Below are positions 26,708 through 35,887 of a stretch of 64,000 bases of DNA, in pieces. Source of the stretch: Fimbriimonadaceae bacterium (lineage in GTDB: Bacteria > Armatimonadota > Fimbriimonadia > Fimbriimonadales > Fimbriimonadaceae). The notes beneath the pieces are model-generated. The model saw only the letters and a list, made by a program, of their open reading frames with translations. It was not told where the DNA came from and made no database searches. The stretch lies in the NCBI GenBank assembly GCA_019454125.1, contig CP075365.1, positions 1 to 64,000 on the forward strand, written 5' to 3'. Made by a program: the position numbers and the translations under genes. Each line of letters opens with the position of its first letter. Positions within the stretch are counted from its first letter, which is position 1.

Positions 26708-26833
26708 GTTCGCTGGACGAAGGGCCCAGGGCTGTTTTCCAGCCCAAAGCGCGCCGATTCCAGCCAAAACCCTGAAGGCGGCGTTCCATCCGCCCGCCTT
26801 CTCCGTTCAACTCGCCCAAAATGAGGGCGCTGG

Positions 26834-27367
26834 ATGGTGAAAGCCGAAAAAAGAGGGCCGGGGTGGCAGGAATGGCTTTTGTCCCTTTCCTGCACCTTGT
26901 TGATCGGCTACGAGCAACTTGTCCGGCGGGAAATGGAGACCCCCCAGACCGCCGAGCGTTACTACAGCTTGGAGGCAGGGGTCACGACCCTGCACTTCCT
27001 GGGGCAGGCCGTCGCGCTGGCTTGCACGGCCGCCACCCTGCTCTGGATCATTCTGGCAAATAAACGGGTCTTTCAAACCACGATCTTCGCTTTGGCGGGG
27101 ATCGGGATCATCTTGTGCTGGATCGAGGTCCTCAGAGCGATCGGAACCCAGCCCAACTCCGTGTACATCCTCACAGAGCTGCCCTACCGACCTTTGAACA
27201 ACATGGGCATCGTCGGGGCGCAGGTGTTCGGCACTTACCTCATCCTTCGGGGCAGGGACCTTCCCGGGCCGGTCTGGCGATCGCTCCTCACCAAAATGGG
27301 GCTGGCCGCCTGCCTGTTCCTATTCCAACTGATCGCCTGGGAGCTGTTAAGCCGTAGAATGGGTTAG
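26834..27367 (+). CDS. Hypothetical membrane protein, about 4 TM (177 aa)
   Basis: Hydrophobic helices lie near residues 16-27, 50-75 (LGQAVALACTAATLLWIIL), 80-103 (TIFALAGIGIILCWIEVL) and 150-172 (LAACLFLFQLIAWELL). I know no family for it. A following gene for a single-pass protein begins 2 bases after its stop, so the two are probably one unit. Both precede the ribosomal protein operon but are separated from it by a 250-base leader region. Confidence 0.65.
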   Translation: MVKAEKRGPGWQEWLLSLSCTLLIGYEQLVRREMETPQTAERYYSLEAGVTTLHFLGQAVALACTAATLLWIILANKRVFQTTIFALAGIGIILCWIEVLRAIGTQPNSVYILTELPYRPLNNMGIVGAQVFGTYLILRGRDLPGPVWRSLLTKMGLAACLFLFQLIAWELLSRRMG

Positions 27368-27369
27368 GC

Positions 27370-27819
27370 ATGACGCCGCAACGGAACCAGTCCAGAATCG
27401 CCATCCTGGCCACGGCCGCCTTCATGTTGGGGTTCCCGGCGCTCGGCCTGGTGTGGTTCTGGCTGGACGGCCACCGGCGGATCCAAGAATCGGCCGCACC
27501 CGCCGCGCACCGGATCGCGGAAGAGGCGCTCGCCCGCTGGGACGTCAACGTCCTCGACGCGGCCGGCACCTCCGAGTTCCGCCGGAGCGACGTCGAGAAG
27601 GCGTTCGAAGAGGCCCACGTGCGGCTCGGCCCGCTCAAGAGCCTCGGCGAGTTCCATTCGAACCGGTCGTGGGCAGGCGGCCGCGACGATATGGTGTGGC
27701 AGTTCGCCGAGTGCAACGGCAAGGCCAGCTTCCAAAACGGCCCCGCGGAGATCAAGATGACGGTCGCCCGCCGGACCATGAACCCGGAATGGCGGGTCGA
27801 GAAGTTCGAAGTCCGATGA
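27370..27819 (+). CDS. Hypothetical single-pass membrane or exported protein (149 aa)
   Basis: One N-terminal helix (IAILATAAFMLGFPALGLVW) is followed by a soluble periplasmic-type domain of mixed helix and strand (AAHRIAEEALARWDV, DMVWQFAECNGKASFQ). The shape resembles small DUF4019-like or cystatin-like exported proteins, but I cannot assign one. It is co-directional with and 2 bases after the preceding membrane protein gene. Confidence 0.65.
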   Translation: MTPQRNQSRIAILATAAFMLGFPALGLVWFWLDGHRRIQESAAPAAHRIAEEALARWDVNVLDAAGTSEFRRSDVEKAFEEAHVRLGPLKSLGEFHSNRSWAGGRDDMVWQFAECNGKASFQNGPAEIKMTVARRTMNPEWRVEKFEVR

Positions 27820-27872
27820 GGACGATGCCTCAACCGGTCCCGATTTAGGCGGCGGCGAACTCGGAGCCCGGG

Positions 27873-28029
27873 TATATTTCGCCTTCGTCCTTGGAGCTTT
27901 CCAAGGGCTCAAAACCGAGCCACAGGCAAGGTGCAACGGGTCTTTCCCGCTTACGAGAGTCTAGACGTCCCGTCTTGCCCTCCCGGTGCGGGGCTCAGTC
28001 AAGGAGCAGACAGGCGGCCGGAAACGGCC
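27873..28029 (+). promoter_or_regulatory. Promoter-like box and structured 5' leader of the ribosomal protein operon
   Basis: The gene-free stretch 27820-28070 holds TATATT (27873-27878) and then several hairpins. CCTTGGA/TCCAAGG (27889-27895 with 27900-27906) has a GCTT loop, GGCTC pairs with GAGCC just after, CGGG pairs with CCCG around TCTTT, and GGCCG-GAAA-CGGCC at 28016-28029 has a GNRA tetraloop. Such a leader suggests translational feedback by a ribosomal protein, but I cannot match it to a known r-protein leader class. Confidence 0.45.
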
Positions 28030-28070
28030 CTCGCCCGGAGCAAACCGGCCCGGGAACGGCGGGGTACCGA

Positions 28071-28256
28071 ATGCCAAAGACCTGTCTAATCGTAAAGCAA
28101 AAGCGCAAACCAAAGTTCAAGGTGCGCGCCTACACCCGTTGCAGCCAGTGCGGCCGCCAACACGGGTACATCCGTTATTTCGGCGTCTGCCGAATCTGCT
28201 TCCGTGAGATGGCCCACAAGGGCCTCCTCCCCGGCGTGGTGAAGTCGAGCTGGTGA
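28071..28256 (+). CDS. rpsZ: 30S ribosomal protein S14 type Z
   Basis: The 61-residue zinc-binding form reads [20 protein letters not shown], then [15 protein letters not shown] and [15 protein letters not shown], with two CxxC pairs. The upstream frame is open but unlike S14, so I use the ATG at 28071. It is the first gene of the truncated spc cluster; normally rplE would precede it. Confidence 0.97.
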   Translation: MPKTCLIVKQKRKPKFKVRAYTRCSQCGRQHGYIRYFGVCRICFREMAHKGLLPGVVKSSW

Positions 28257-28264
28257 GCTGAGTT

Positions 28265-28660
28265 ATGCATAGCGACCCAATTGCCGACCTTCTGACCCGC
28301 ATCCGCAACGGGATCATCTCCCGTGCGATGAACGTGGACTGCCCCGTGAGCAAGATCAAGCTCGAGGTCCTTCGCATCCTGAAGGACGAGGGGTTCATCA
28401 CCGGGTTCGAAGTCATCACTGAATCGAAGTTCCCCAGCGTCCGGGTGCACCTGCGCTACGACGACCGCCGCAAACCGGTCATCCACAGCATCATGAGGGT
28501 GAGCAAACCCGGGCTGCGCGTCTACAAAGGGTCCGGCGAGCTACGGCCCATCCGCAGCGGCTTGGCGACCCGGGTGATGACGACCAGCCAAGGCGTCATG
28601 ACGGACCGTGAAGCCCGGCGGCGCAAAATCGGAGGCGAGGTCCTCTGCGAGGTTTGGTAA
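28265..28660 (+). CDS. rpsH: 30S ribosomal protein S8
   Basis: The 131-residue protein starts MHSDPIADLLTRIRNGIISR and ends with the S8 signature GVMTDREARRRKIGGEVLCE. S8 binds helix 21 of 16S rRNA and is the translational repressor of the spc operon in E. coli. It lies 8 bases after rpsZ. Confidence 0.97.
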   Translation: MHSDPIADLLTRIRNGIISRAMNVDCPVSKIKLEVLRILKDEGFITGFEVITESKFPSVRVHLRYDDRRKPVIHSIMRVSKPGLRVYKGSGELRPIRSGLATRVMTTSQGVMTDREARRRKIGGEVLCEVW

Positions 28661-28663
28661 GCG

Positions 28664-29218
28664 ATGTCACGAATCGGATTTAAACCCATCAAGGTGCCCG
28701 GCACCGTCACCGTCACGTCCGAAAAGGGCCATATCGCGGTCAAGGGGCCGAAAGGCGAACTCGCGGTGCGGGTCGCGGAGAGCCTCACCCTCTCGCAGGA
28801 GGACGGCGTCCTGAAGATCGACCGGCCGGACAACGACCGGTTCCACCGGAGCCAGCACGGCCTCGCCCGGACCCTGATCGACAATATGGTCACCGGTGTC
28901 ACCGAAGGGCACAAAAAGACCCTGGAGATCCACGGCGTCGGCTACCGCGCGTCGATGGAGGGCAAGACCCTCGTCCTGAGCGTGGGCTACTCCCACACCG
29001 TCAAGATCACCCCGCCGGAAGGCATCGACTTCAACATCGCACCGGACGAGAAGACACGCGTCACCACGATCACCGTCAGCGGCATCGACAAGGCCGTCGT
29101 CGGACAGATCGCGGCGGACATCCGCAAGGCGCGAAAGCCCGACCCCTACAAAGGCAAGGGCGTGCGCTACAAAGGTGAGGTCGTGAAGCTACGGCCTGGC
29201 AAGAGGGCAGGTAAGTAA
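28664..29218 (+). CDS. rplF: 50S ribosomal protein L6
   Basis: The start [20 protein letters not shown] and the C-terminal signature [20 protein letters not shown] identify L6, 184 residues. It directs assembly of the base of the L7/L12 stalk region. It sits 3 bases after rpsH. Confidence 0.97.
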   Translation: MSRIGFKPIKVPGTVTVTSEKGHIAVKGPKGELAVRVAESLTLSQEDGVLKIDRPDNDRFHRSQHGLARTLIDNMVTGVTEGHKKTLEIHGVGYRASMEGKTLVLSVGYSHTVKITPPEGIDFNIAPDEKTRVTTITVSGIDKAVVGQIAADIRKARKPDPYKGKGVRYKGEVVKLRPGKRAGK

Positions 29219-29220
29219 TC

Positions 29221-29574
29221 ATGGCCACCAAGACAAGAAGCGACATGCGGGTCGTGCGGCACGACCGTCTGCGGAAGAAACTCCGCGGGACGGCCGAGCG
29301 ACCGCGCCTCGCGGTTTTCAAGAGCACCAAGCACATCAGCTGCCAGCTCATCGACGACGTGGCCGGCCACACCCTGGCCGCGGCCAGCAGCCTGGAGAAG
29401 GGGCTCGAAGCGACGGACAACATCGCCGGGGCCAAGAAGGTCGGCCTGGCACTGGCCGAAAGGGCGAAGAAAGCGGGTGTGAGCACGGCGGTATTCGACC
29501 GAGGCGGGTTCCAGTACCACGGCGTCGTGAAGAGCCTCGCCGATGGCGCCCGAGAAGGAGGGTTGGAGTTTTAA
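29221..29574 (+). CDS. rplR: 50S ribosomal protein L18
   Basis: The 117-residue product has [19 protein letters not shown]-like sequence near the start (here [20 protein letters not shown]), then [20 protein letters not shown] and the ending [20 protein letters not shown]18 binds 5S rRNA with L5. It is followed directly by rpsE. Confidence 0.96.
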   Translation: MATKTRSDMRVVRHDRLRKKLRGTAERPRLAVFKSTKHISCQLIDDVAGHTLAAASSLEKGLEATDNIAGAKKVGLALAERAKKAGVSTAVFDRGGFQYHGVVKSLADGAREGGLEF

Positions 29575-30162
29575 ATGGCTAGAGGACCAAGACTCGTCGG
29601 GCGACGACAGCCGAGCGCCCCGCGCGACGGCCGGCAACCGGAAGGGCCGCAACTCGACGTCCGCGTCATCCGCTCCAACAAGGTCTTCAAGACCCACAAG
29701 GGCGGCAAGACGGCCAGCTGGTCGATCCTCGTCGTGGTCGGGGACAACAAAGGCAGCCTCGGCGTCGGCCTGGGTAAAGCCCGGGGCATCCCGGACGCCA
29801 TCCGCAAGGCGGAAGAGGCGGCCAAGAAGAGCATGTTCAAAGTGCCGATGATCGGCACCACGATCCCGCACGAGGTGCGAGGCAAGTGGGGCACGGCCGA
29901 AGTCGTGCTGAAACCGGCCTCGCCCGGTACCGGCGTCAAGGCCGGCTCCGCCGTCCGCATGTGCCTGGAAGCCGCCGGCATCCACGATGTGCTCGCGAAG
30001 TGTCTCGGCAGCAGGAACGGCACCAACGTCGCCTATGCCACGGTGAGCGCCTTCAAGGAACTCGCCGCGCCGGAAACCATGGCCCAGCGCCGTGGGGCCG
30101 ACGTGAACGAACTCGTGCCCTGGCTCGCCAAGGCCCGTAAGGAGGAAGCGGACCATGCTTAA
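29575..30162 (+). CDS. rpsE: 30S ribosomal protein S5
   Basis: The S5 signature VVVGDNKGSLGVGLGKARGI and the C-domain KPASPGTGVKAGSAVRMCLE are clear, 195 residues. The start ATG follows the rplR TAA without a gap. The end overlaps the rpmD start by 8 bases. Confidence 0.97.
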   Translation: MARGPRLVGRRQPSAPRDGRQPEGPQLDVRVIRSNKVFKTHKGGKTASWSILVVVGDNKGSLGVGLGKARGIPDAIRKAEEAAKKSMFKVPMIGTTIPHEVRGKWGTAEVVLKPASPGTGVKAGSAVRMCLEAAGIHDVLAKCLGSRNGTNVAYATVSAFKELAAPETMAQRRGADVNELVPWLAKARKEEADHA

Positions 30163-30520
30163 GATCACGCTCGTCAAGAGCAAGTTCGGCAACACGCCCC
30201 GGAACCGGGCGATCGTCCAGTCGCTCGGCCTTAACAAAACGGGCCGGAGCGTGCTGCAGCACGACACACCCTCGATCCGAGGCATGATCCACAAGGTCAA
30301 GCACCTCTTGGAAGTCGAGGAAGTCGAAGAACAGCCCAAGACGCCGAGGGCGAAGGGCCACAAGGCCGCCGCCCGGATCGGCAGCGCCGCTGCGGCCGAA
30401 AAGAAGCCGAAGGCGGCAAAGCCAAAGCAAGAGGCCGCCGGCGAAGAAACCGCCGAAAAGCCCAAGACCACCCGGGCCAAGAAAAAGGCCGAACCGGAAA
30501 CCAAGGAGTCTGAAGAGTGA
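30155..30520 (+). CDS. rpmD: 50S ribosomal protein L30 with a long charged tail
   Basis: Residues 1-58 are normal L30 ([40 protein letters not shown]). The usual length is about 60, but this frame runs to 121 residues, with an Ala/Lys/Glu/Pro-rich tail ([40 protein letters not shown]). The tail keeps the local codon bias and its stop overlaps the rplO start by 4 bases, so it is likely real. Its role may be RNA contact on the ribosome surface. Confidence 0.93.
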   Translation: MLKITLVKSKFGNTPRNRAIVQSLGLNKTGRSVLQHDTPSIRGMIHKVKHLLEVEEVEEQPKTPRAKGHKAAARIGSAAAAEKKPKAAKPKQEAAGEETAEKPKTTRAKKKAEPETKESEE

Positions 30521-31035
30521 ACCGACACGACTTGCGCCCCGCAAAGGGCAGCACGAAGCGCCGACGCCGCGTCGCCCGAGGCATCGGCAGTGGCATGGGC
30601 AAGACCGCGACCCGAGGCACAAAGGGCCAAAAGGCGCGACGCCAGATCCCGCCGTGGTTCGAAGGCGGCCAGACCCCGATCCACCGCAGACTGCCGGTGA
30701 AGAAGGGCTTCCGCAACATCAACCACAAGGAGTACGCGATCGTCAACGTCTCCTCGCTCGACAAGTACTTCGACAAGGAGGCGGGGCCGGAAGACCTGAT
30801 GAAGGCGGGCCTCATCCACGGCGAGATGGACGGCGTGAAGATCCTGGGCCACGGCGAGGTCACGAAAAAGCTCACCGTCACCGCCCACTTCTTCAGCAAA
30901 GCCGCCCGCGAGAAGATCGAGAAGGCCGGCGGAAAAGTCGTCGTGCTGGAACGGCCGGAAAAGACCCAGCCGCAGAAGAAGGATAAGAACAATAGCGACG
31001 CGAAAGGCGTGAAGAAGACCAAGAAAGGTGAATAA
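30517..31035 (+). CDS. rplO: 50S ribosomal protein L15
   Basis: L15 is shown by [39 protein letters not shown] and [20 protein letters not shown]. At 172 residues it is longer than usual (~145) because of a Lys-rich end ([18 protein letters not shown]). It precedes secY by 3 bases. Confidence 0.96.
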   Translation: MNRHDLRPAKGSTKRRRRVARGIGSGMGKTATRGTKGQKARRQIPPWFEGGQTPIHRRLPVKKGFRNINHKEYAIVNVSSLDKYFDKEAGPEDLMKAGLIHGEMDGVKILGHGEVTKKLTVTAHFFSKAAREKIEKAGGKVVVLERPEKTQPQKKDKNNSDAKGVKKTKKGE

Positions 31036-31038
31036 ACA

Positions 31039-32391
31039 GTGAGTGCGATCGCCAGCCTGGGCGGAGGCCCGGGAGACAAAGGGTTACGGTTAGGACTGCT
31101 CGAGACCCTGCGTCTCGCATGGTTGGACGAAGACCTTCGGGCACGAATGGTCTTCGTCCTCATGTGCTTCGGTGTCTACGCGCTCGGCGTGCACGTCCCC
31201 GTTCCCGTCCAAGGGCTCGACCCCGAACGGCTGACCTCGCTGCTGAAGGACAACAACTTCTTCATGCTGCTGAACACGCTCGGCGGAGGCGCCTTCCGGC
31301 GACTCTCGATCCTCGCCCTCGGCCTCGGCCCCTACATCACCGCCTCGATCATCACCCAGGTCATGACCCTGGCCGTGCCGGAGTGGAAGAAGGAGCTGCA
31401 GGAAGGCGGCGAATACGCCCGGCGACAACAGAACAAGCGGACCCGCTTCCTCGCCCTCGGCCTCTGCGCCTTCCAGGGCTGGGGCCTCATCACACTGATG
31501 GCCGGCTCCGTGCCGGAGCTTGCGGCCATGGGCTTTATGCCCAAGCTCAGCATGGTCCTCTTCTGGACGGCCGGATCCATGGGCCTCCTCTGGATGGGCG
31601 AGCAACTCAGCGAAAGAGGGATCGGCAACGGCATCTCGCTCCTGATCTTCGCGGGCATCGTCATCTCGATCCCGAACATCATCAACCTGGTCGGCACCAC
31701 AGTCGCCCAAGGCACGATCGGATGGTGGCAAGCCGCCCTGATCTTGATTCTGTTCGTCCTCATCACCTGGTCCATCGTGCTCTTCACCGTCGCCCAACGG
31801 CGGATCCCGATCCAGCACATGAGGCGGAACTATGGGACGAAGTCCCTCGGGGGACAGACCAGCTATCTGCCGATCTCGGTCAACATGGCGGGCGTCATCC
31901 CGGTCATCTTCGCGATCTCGCTGGTCTACATGCCGGCCCAGTTCGCGGCCGCGTTCCCGCCGACCAGCCCGATCCACCAGGGGCTTATGACCGTCGCCAA
32001 CCTCTTCGCGCCGGACTTCACCCGGCCGGTCGGCTACATCGGCGCCCTGCTGTACATGGTGCTCATCTTTGTGTTCACCTATATGTGGAACGCGATGATG
32101 TACAACGTCGAGGACATCGCCGACAACCTGAAGCGCGCCGGTTCTTACATTCCCGGCATCCGGCCGGGCAAGCAGACCAAGGACTTCCTTGACGGGGTCA
32201 TCTCCCGGGTGACCTTCGTCGGCGCCGCATTCTTGGCCGGCGTAGCCTTGACGCCCTACCTCTTCCCGCTTATCGCGCCGATCCAGGGCCTCGCCCTCAT
32301 CGGCGGCACCTCCCTGCTCATCATGGTGAGCGTGGCGCTGGAAACAATGCGGCAGATCGAGGCGAACCTGCTCGTCAAGCAATACGAATGA
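31039..32391 (+). CDS. secY: Protein translocase subunit SecY
   Basis: The 450-residue channel has ten expected helices. Signature stretches are GLGPYITASIITQVMTLAVP, QNKRTRFLALGLCAFQGWG and the C-terminal IRPGKQTKDFLDGVISRVTF. It forms the SecYEG pore for exported proteins, such as the flagellar ring proteins here. The start is GTG at 31039; its stop overlaps adk by 4 bases. Confidence 0.97.
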   Translation: MSAIASLGGGPGDKGLRLGLLETLRLAWLDEDLRARMVFVLMCFGVYALGVHVPVPVQGLDPERLTSLLKDNNFFMLLNTLGGGAFRRLSILALGLGPYITASIITQVMTLAVPEWKKELQEGGEYARRQQNKRTRFLALGLCAFQGWGLITLMAGSVPELAAMGFMPKLSMVLFWTAGSMGLLWMGEQLSERGIGNGISLLIFAGIVISIPNIINLVGTTVAQGTIGWWQAALILILFVLITWSIVLFTVAQRRIPIQHMRRNYGTKSLGGQTSYLPISVNMAGVIPVIFAISLVYMPAQFAAAFPPTSPIHQGLMTVANLFAPDFTRPVGYIGALLYMVLIFVFTYMWNAMMYNVEDIADNLKRAGSYIPGIRPGKQTKDFLDGVISRVTFVGAAFLAGVALTPYLFPLIAPIQGLALIGGTSLLIMVSVALETMRQIEANLLVKQYE

Positions 32392-33044
32392 CACCGGTCC
32401 GACTCATCTTAATCGGCCCCCCCGGAGTCGGGAAAGGCACCCAATCCGCCCTCCTCGAAGAGCGGCTCGGGCTTAAGCCCTTTTCGTCCGGCGTGATCTT
32501 TCGCAAAGAGATCGAGGCCGAGACCGACCTTGGACAGCTCGCCAAGTCGTACATCGACCGTGGCGAGCTTGTTCCGAACGGGATCACGATCCAGATGATG
32601 CTGAAGAGGATCCGCTCCGACGAAGTCCGACGAAAGGGCTTCGTCCTGGACGGCTTTCCGCGAACCGTCCGCCAAGCGGAAGCCCTGACGGAAGAACTCG
32701 CCCGGGCCGAGCTTGAACTCACCGGCGTCGTGAGCCTGGAGGTCGAGGACGAGACCGTCATCGAGCGGCTCAGCGGCCGGATGGGCTGCACCAAGTGCGG
32801 CGAGATCTACCACGCAGACCACAAACGACCGAAGCGGGAAGGGCTCTGCGACCTCTGCAACAGCCCCCTCATCGTCCGCGAGGACGACAAACCGGAAACG
32901 ATCCGCGAACGCCTCCGCGTCTTCCATGAGAACACGCAACCCGTCGTCGACTACTACCATAGGCAGGGGCAGCTCCTGCGTGTGAACGGCGACCAAGGGC
33001 CCGAAGAGGTCTATTCGGAGATCATCGCGGGGTTGGGCGTTTGA
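32388..33044 (+). CDS. adk: Adenylate kinase with zinc-type LID
   Basis: The P-loop GPPGVGKGTQSALLEERLGL, the NMP region GFVLDGFPRTVRQAEAL and the LID with two CxxC pairs (CTKCGEIYH and CDLCNSPL) define a zinc-binding adenylate kinase of 218 residues. It interconverts ATP, ADP and AMP. It sits between secY and map, as in many bacteria. Confidence 0.97.
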   Translation: MTPVRLILIGPPGVGKGTQSALLEERLGLKPFSSGVIFRKEIEAETDLGQLAKSYIDRGELVPNGITIQMMLKRIRSDEVRRKGFVLDGFPRTVRQAEALTEELARAELELTGVVSLEVEDETVIERLSGRMGCTKCGEIYHADHKRPKREGLCDLCNSPLIVREDDKPETIRERLRVFHENTQPVVDYYHRQGQLLRVNGDQGPEEVYSEIIAGLGV

Positions 33045-33078
33045 CCGGCCTCGGGCGGCCGCGCCAAGGGGCCGCACA

Positions 33079-33834
33079 GTGATCCACCTCAAGAAAGACT
33101 CCGAGATCGCCAAGATGCGGGAATCCGGGCGCATCGTCGCCCGCACGATCCGTCTGCTGAGCGAAGCCATCGTCCCCGGCAAAACCACCACGAAGGAATT
33201 GGACGACCTGGCCGAGAGGTTGATCCGCGAACAAGGCGGCGTCCCAAGCTTCCTGAACTACCGCGACAGCTACCCGGCTTCGGCCTGCATCAGTGTCAAC
33301 GAGGTCGTGATCCACGGCATCCCGAACGAGCGGGTCCTGCAAGAGGGCGACATTATCGACATCGACCTTGGCGTGTGCAAGGACGGTTACCATGCGGACA
33401 GCGCCTGGACCTTCGCGGTCGGCACGGTCTCGAGCGAGACCCAGCGCCTCCTGAACGTGACCCAAGAGGCGATGTGGCAGGGCATAGCCAAGGCCCGACC
33501 CGGCAACCGCATCGGGGACGTCTCCGCAACAATCCAGCGTTATGTCGAGTCCAACGGCTATTCCGTCGTCCGCGAACTGCTGGGCCATGGCATCGGGCGC
33601 AACCTCCATGAGGAGCCGAACGTGCCCAACTACGGCCGCCCGAAGGAGGGCCCCTGGATCAAACCAGGATTGACGATTTGTATCGAGCCGATGGTGAACC
33701 AAGGCACTCGCAAGATCGTGACTTTGGACGATGGCTGGACTGTGGTGACCGAAGACGGTAAACTGTCGGCACACTTTGAGCACACTGTGGCCGTCACCAA
33801 AGACGGCCCCGAAATCCTCACAGTGGAAAATTAA
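33079..33834 (+). CDS. map: Methionine aminopeptidase type I
   Basis: Metal ligands are visible in [20 protein letters not shown] (two Asp), [18 protein letters not shown] (His), TICIEPMVN (Glu) and [15 protein letters not shown] (Glu). The 251-residue length is normal. It removes N-terminal Met. The start is GTG at 33079, 34 bases after adk. Confidence 0.97.
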   Translation: MIHLKKDSEIAKMRESGRIVARTIRLLSEAIVPGKTTTKELDDLAERLIREQGGVPSFLNYRDSYPASACISVNEVVIHGIPNERVLQEGDIIDIDLGVCKDGYHADSAWTFAVGTVSSETQRLLNVTQEAMWQGIAKARPGNRIGDVSATIQRYVESNGYSVVRELLGHGIGRNLHEEPNVPNYGRPKEGPWIKPGLTICIEPMVNQGTRKIVTLDDGWTVVTEDGKLSAHFEHTVAVTKDGPEILTVEN

Positions 33835-33842
33835 CCCCATCT

Positions 33843-34127
33843 ATGGCTAGAGGACGCGGACGCGGAAGAGGCCGGCAGTACGTACCGCCGGAGATTAAAG
33901 AAGATTCCGAAAAGGAAGAAGGCATAGAGCTTGACGGGACGGTCATTGAGAACCTCCCCAACGCCCAGTTCCGCGTCAAGCTCGACGAGACTGACGGCGA
34001 GATCCTCGCCTATATCAGCGGCAAAATGCGCCGCCACTGGATCCGAATCCTGAACGGCGACCGCGTGCGGGTCAGCATAAGCCCCTACGACCTGAACCGA
34101 GCACGGATCGTCTACCGCTACCGCTAA
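33843..34127 (+). CDS. infA: Translation initiation factor IF-1 with basic N-terminal extension
   Basis: The S1-like OB fold is clear: [40 protein letters not shown] and [17 protein letters not shown]-1 is normally ~72 residues; here 94, because of an N-terminal segment [20 protein letters not shown] with an acidic follow-up. The canonical next genes (rpmJ, rpsM) are missing; instead a convergent Usp gene overlaps its stop by 4 bases. Confidence 0.95.
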   Translation: MARGRGRGRGRQYVPPEIKEDSEKEEGIELDGTVIENLPNAQFRVKLDETDGEILAYISGKMRRHWIRILNGDRVRVSISPYDLNRARIVYRYR

Positions 34128-35020
34128 CTTCGCGGTCGCAGCAACAAAAGGTTCTGCGGGGCGTTCTCGACCATGTCGAAAGCCACGCTCCCCACGAAGA
34201 GCCTTTCCAAGAACCCGTGCCCTTGGGCGCCGACGATGATCAAATCCGCGTTGCGCTCCTGGGCCAGTTCACGGATCTTTAGGTTCGCGTGCCCCTCAAG
34301 CACGACCGAATCGACATCCGCCACCCACGGCTTTAGCCTTTCGACCAGCGCCTGGTTCATCTCTTCGACGCGTTGGCGCAAGTTGCCGATCGCGTCAGAG
34401 ACCTTCAGCATCGCGTCGCCGTCGAGCCCCGCCAGGTTGCCGCCCGGGCCCCGGTAGACCGCGACCACAGTCACCTTGCCGATCCCCGTGGGCCGGTCTT
34501 CCAGCAAAGTCTCGATGCAACGGTTCGTGTAATCCGAGTGGTCGGTGGCCAGCACCACGTTCAGGGGCCCGTCGTGGGGGACGTCCTTCTTGGCGATGAG
34601 CAGCGAGCAGGGCGAACGCATTGCCAGCCCACGGGAAACCGAGCCCCCCAGGAACGCGGTGAACGCGTCGTCGTGCTCGAACCCGACCACGATCAGGTCG
34701 GCCTTCTTCTTCTCGGCCGCGTGCCGGAGCACGGTGACCGAGTCCCCAAACCCGACCTCACCTTCCGCCTTGAAGCCCATGGACTCCAAGGTCTCGACGG
34801 CCTGCCGCGTCGCCCGAAGACCGTTCTCCCGCAGCTGGGTCAAGATGTCCGCCATCGGGTGGGTCGCGCCAAGCTCGGGGAAGCTGCCGTCCGAAAGCAC
34901 GGGCTCCACCGAATTCACGACGTAGGCGTGGACGTCACCATAACCGATGCGCTTGAGCAAGCCCATCGCCGGCTGACAAGAACCGCCCAGATCGATGCCC
35001 ATGACCACGCTTTTCGGCAT
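34124..35020 (-). CDS. Tandem universal stress protein (UspA x2)
   Basis: Two Usp folds fill the 298 residues. Each ends in an ATP-binding type loop: [20 protein letters not shown] and [20 protein letters not shown] (GxxG-9x-GS/T pattern, better kept in the second). The N-terminus [20 protein letters not shown] is typical. Usp proteins help survival in starvation or stress by unclear means. TAACTT lies 6 bases before the ATG. Confidence 0.9.
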   Translation of the reverse strand: MPKSVVMGIDLGGSCQPAMGLLKRIGYGDVHAYVVNSVEPVLSDGSFPELGATHPMADILTQLRENGLRATRQAVETLESMGFKAEGEVGFGDSVTVLRHAAEKKKADLIVVGFEHDDAFTAFLGGSVSRGLAMRSPCSLLIAKKDVPHDGPLNVVLATDHSDYTNRCIETLLEDRPTGIGKVTVVAVYRGPGGNLAGLDGDAMLKVSDAIGNLRQRVEEMNQALVERLKPWVADVDSVVLEGHANLKIRELAQERNADLIIVGAQGHGFLERLFVGSVAFDMVENAPQNLLLLRPRS

Positions 35021-35026
35021 GCCCCC

Positions 35027-35032
35027 AAGTTA
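35027..35032 (-). promoter_or_regulatory. -10 box 6 bases before the usp gene
   Basis: Minus-strand TAACTT, six bases (GGGGGC), then ATG. The spacing fits a leaderless transcript. Confidence 0.4.
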
Positions 35033-35122
35033 CCAGGACCCGGCGTCTCGGCCCTTACGGCCGACTCCAATGGGCCGTCTGCGAACACCGGCGTCCCCCG
35101 TTGCGTAGACTCCCGGCGAACG

Positions 35123-35887
35123 ATGTTGCAGATTAGAAACCTTCACGCAAAGGTGGCGGAGGAAGAGCGGGAGATCCTCAAGGGCGTGGCCCTTTCCGTG
35201 AACCCGGGCGAGGTGCACGCCGTCATGGGCCCGAACGGGAGCGGCAAATCGACCCTGGCGAACGTGATCGCTGGCCGGGAGACTTATGAAGTCACCGACG
35301 GCGACATCCAGTTTGAGGACAAGAACCTTCTGGAAATGGAGCCCGACGAACGCGCCCACCACGGCATCTTTATGGCCTTCCAATATCCGGTCGAGATCCC
35401 GGGCGTCTCCAACACCTACTTCCTGCGGGCGGCCGTCAACGCAAAGCGGAAGGCGCATGCCGAGCCCGAAATGGACGCGTTGAACTTTATGAAGTTCATT
35501 CGAGAGAAGGTCAAGGCGCTCGGGCTGACGGACGACATGCTCCAGCGATCCGTCAACGAAGGTTTCAGCGGCGGCGAGAAGAAGCGCAACGAGATCTTTC
35601 AGATGGCCGTTCTGGAGCCCAAGCTGTGCGTTTTGGACGAGACGGACTCCGGGCTGGACATCGACGCCTTGCAAACCGTCGCCAACGGCGTCAATTCGCT
35701 CCGCTCACCCGACCGGGCGTTCATCATTGTCACCCACTACCAGCGGCTCCTGAACTACATCGTGCCGGACCATGTGCACGTCATGATGGGCGGGCGCATC
35801 GTTCGCAGCGGTGGCAAGGAGCTGGCCTTTGAGCTTGAGGAGCGCGGCTACGGCTGGATCGAGCAGGAGGTCGGCGTCACGGCATGA
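35123..35887 (+). CDS. sufC: Fe-S cluster assembly ATPase SufC
   Basis: This 254-residue ABC ATPase has Walker A GPNGSGKSTLANVIAG, the Q-loop FMAFQYPVEIPGVS, the signature NEGFSGGEKKRNEIFQM and Walker B CVLDETDSGLDIDAL. That is the SufC pattern. The frame is open far upstream but without family sequence, so I use the ATG at 35123; TAGACT ends 11 bases before it. It overlaps sufD by 4 bases. Confidence 0.97.
   Translation: MLQIRNLHAKVAEEEREILKGVALSVNPGEVHAVMGPNGSGKSTLANVIAGRETYEVTDGDIQFEDKNLLEMEPDERAHHGIFMAFQYPVEIPGVSNTYFLRAAVNAKRKAHAEPEMDALNFMKFIREKVKALGLTDDMLQRSVNEGFSGGEKKRNEIFQMAVLEPKLCVLDETDSGLDIDALQTVANGVNSLRSPDRAFIIVTHYQRLLNYIVPDHVHVMMGGRIVRSGGKELAFELEERGYGWIEQEVGVTA

Noticed and set aside
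29167-30888. A 573-residue antisense frame across rplR-rpmD
   Set aside because: It runs opposite to certain ribosomal protein genes and has no family features.
34373-35122. A long N-terminal extension of SufC
   Set aside because: The frame is open across the antisense of the usp gene by chance. SufC family sequence begins at the ATG at 35123.
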